The notes beneath the pieces were generated by a model, which did no database searches, was not told the origin of the DNA, and saw only the letters and a list, made by a program, of their open reading frames with translations. A program made the position numbers and the translations under genes. Positions 63,730 through 64,000 of a DNA stretch of 64,000 nt are shown piece by piece; within the stretch, counting starts at the first letter, position 1; each line of letters opens with the position of its first letter. The stretch is taken from the NCBI GenBank assembly GCA_017654935.2, contig CM065695.1, positions 37,885,169 through 37,949,168 on the forward strand, given 5' to 3'. This stretch comes from Phymorhynchus buccinoides. Lineage: Eukaryota; Mollusca; Gastropoda; Neogastropoda; Raphitomidae.

Positions 63730-64000
63730 TAAACCATGGAGCCATCTCGCTAGGAATTTTGAAAACCAGTCCCATCAAAAGATTAATGACATTGACTTTA
63801 GAACCTTCAACAACTTCAGAATAGTTCATAATAACAGTCAAACAAGTGAAAACCTCTCAAACTCAATATAAAACTCATGCACGCAGAGGTCTGTCTCCCA
63901 GTAATCTGTCAGTGTAACTGTGTGGGCATGTGAGAGAGACAGGATAGGGGGGTTAGAGCTTGTAATGCTTTCTTTTTTTTTTTAAAGGTTTAGGGGAAGC

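Noticed and set aside
63990..64000. Start of another GGGGAAGACGGGG MITE at the right edge
   Set aside because: TTAGGGGAAGC fits the first seven bases of the element but then differs, and the window ends, so it cannot be supported.

Overview
The window is eukaryotic, intron-rich nuclear DNA that is poor in genes and very rich in repeats. The mix of long (CT)n, (GA)n and (GT)n microsatellites, tRNA-headed SINEs whose conserved cores I recognise from molluscs, many decayed LINE fragments, and beta-tubulin genes with an intron after codon 19 suggests a marine mollusc, probably a gastropod. That placement is inference. No rRNA gene, intact tRNA gene, CRISPR array or operon is visible. Most long open frames are translations of dinucleotide repeats.

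Left part (1-18 kb): two paralogous genes for secreted proteins that resemble the CpcT/CpeT (DUF1001) chromophore-lyase family of cyanobacteria, plastids and algae. They are arranged head to head. One is on the minus strand (only its first exon, 2376-2766, is seen). The other is on the plus strand, with exons at 8174-8552, 10263-10480 and 11254-11407, and possibly one near 13034. Splice phases join the plus exons into one frame. The third exon, including its splice acceptor, is present in three tandem copies with an offset of 151 bp. The introns and flanks are filled with a palindromic MITE of about 214 bp with TA target duplications.

Middle part (23-29.2 kb): a complete four-exon minus-strand beta-tubulin gene encoding 447 residues. 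It is unusual. Its first residues are MPEI instead of MREI, Cys12 and Cys239 are Ser, and three positions of the taxane pocket or M-loop are changed (26 Gly, 270 Val, 282 Gln). An inverted-repeat element whose core is (GA)n/(CT)n lies just beyond its 3' end (21.8-22.9 kb). A LINE with a very GC-rich stretch fills much of its second intron.

Right part (29.2-64 kb): about 26 kb without a supported host gene, made of SINEs, LINE pieces (endonuclease, reverse transcriptase, RNase H and C-terminal fragments), MITEs with TA or TTAA target duplications and a 20-copy minisatellite (41.27-42.29 kb). A second, conventional beta-tubulin gene on the plus strand follows (exon 1 55138-55194, exon 2 63583-63691; the rest is outside the window). 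Its 8.4-kb first intron is filled with LINEs, SINEs and foldback elements. The two tubulin genes are divergent. Their second exons are almost identical while their first exons differ strongly.

Two LINE 3' fragments (15050-15790 and 39063-39838) have the same dinucleotide repeat on both sides, as expected of retrotransposons that insert into microsatellites.
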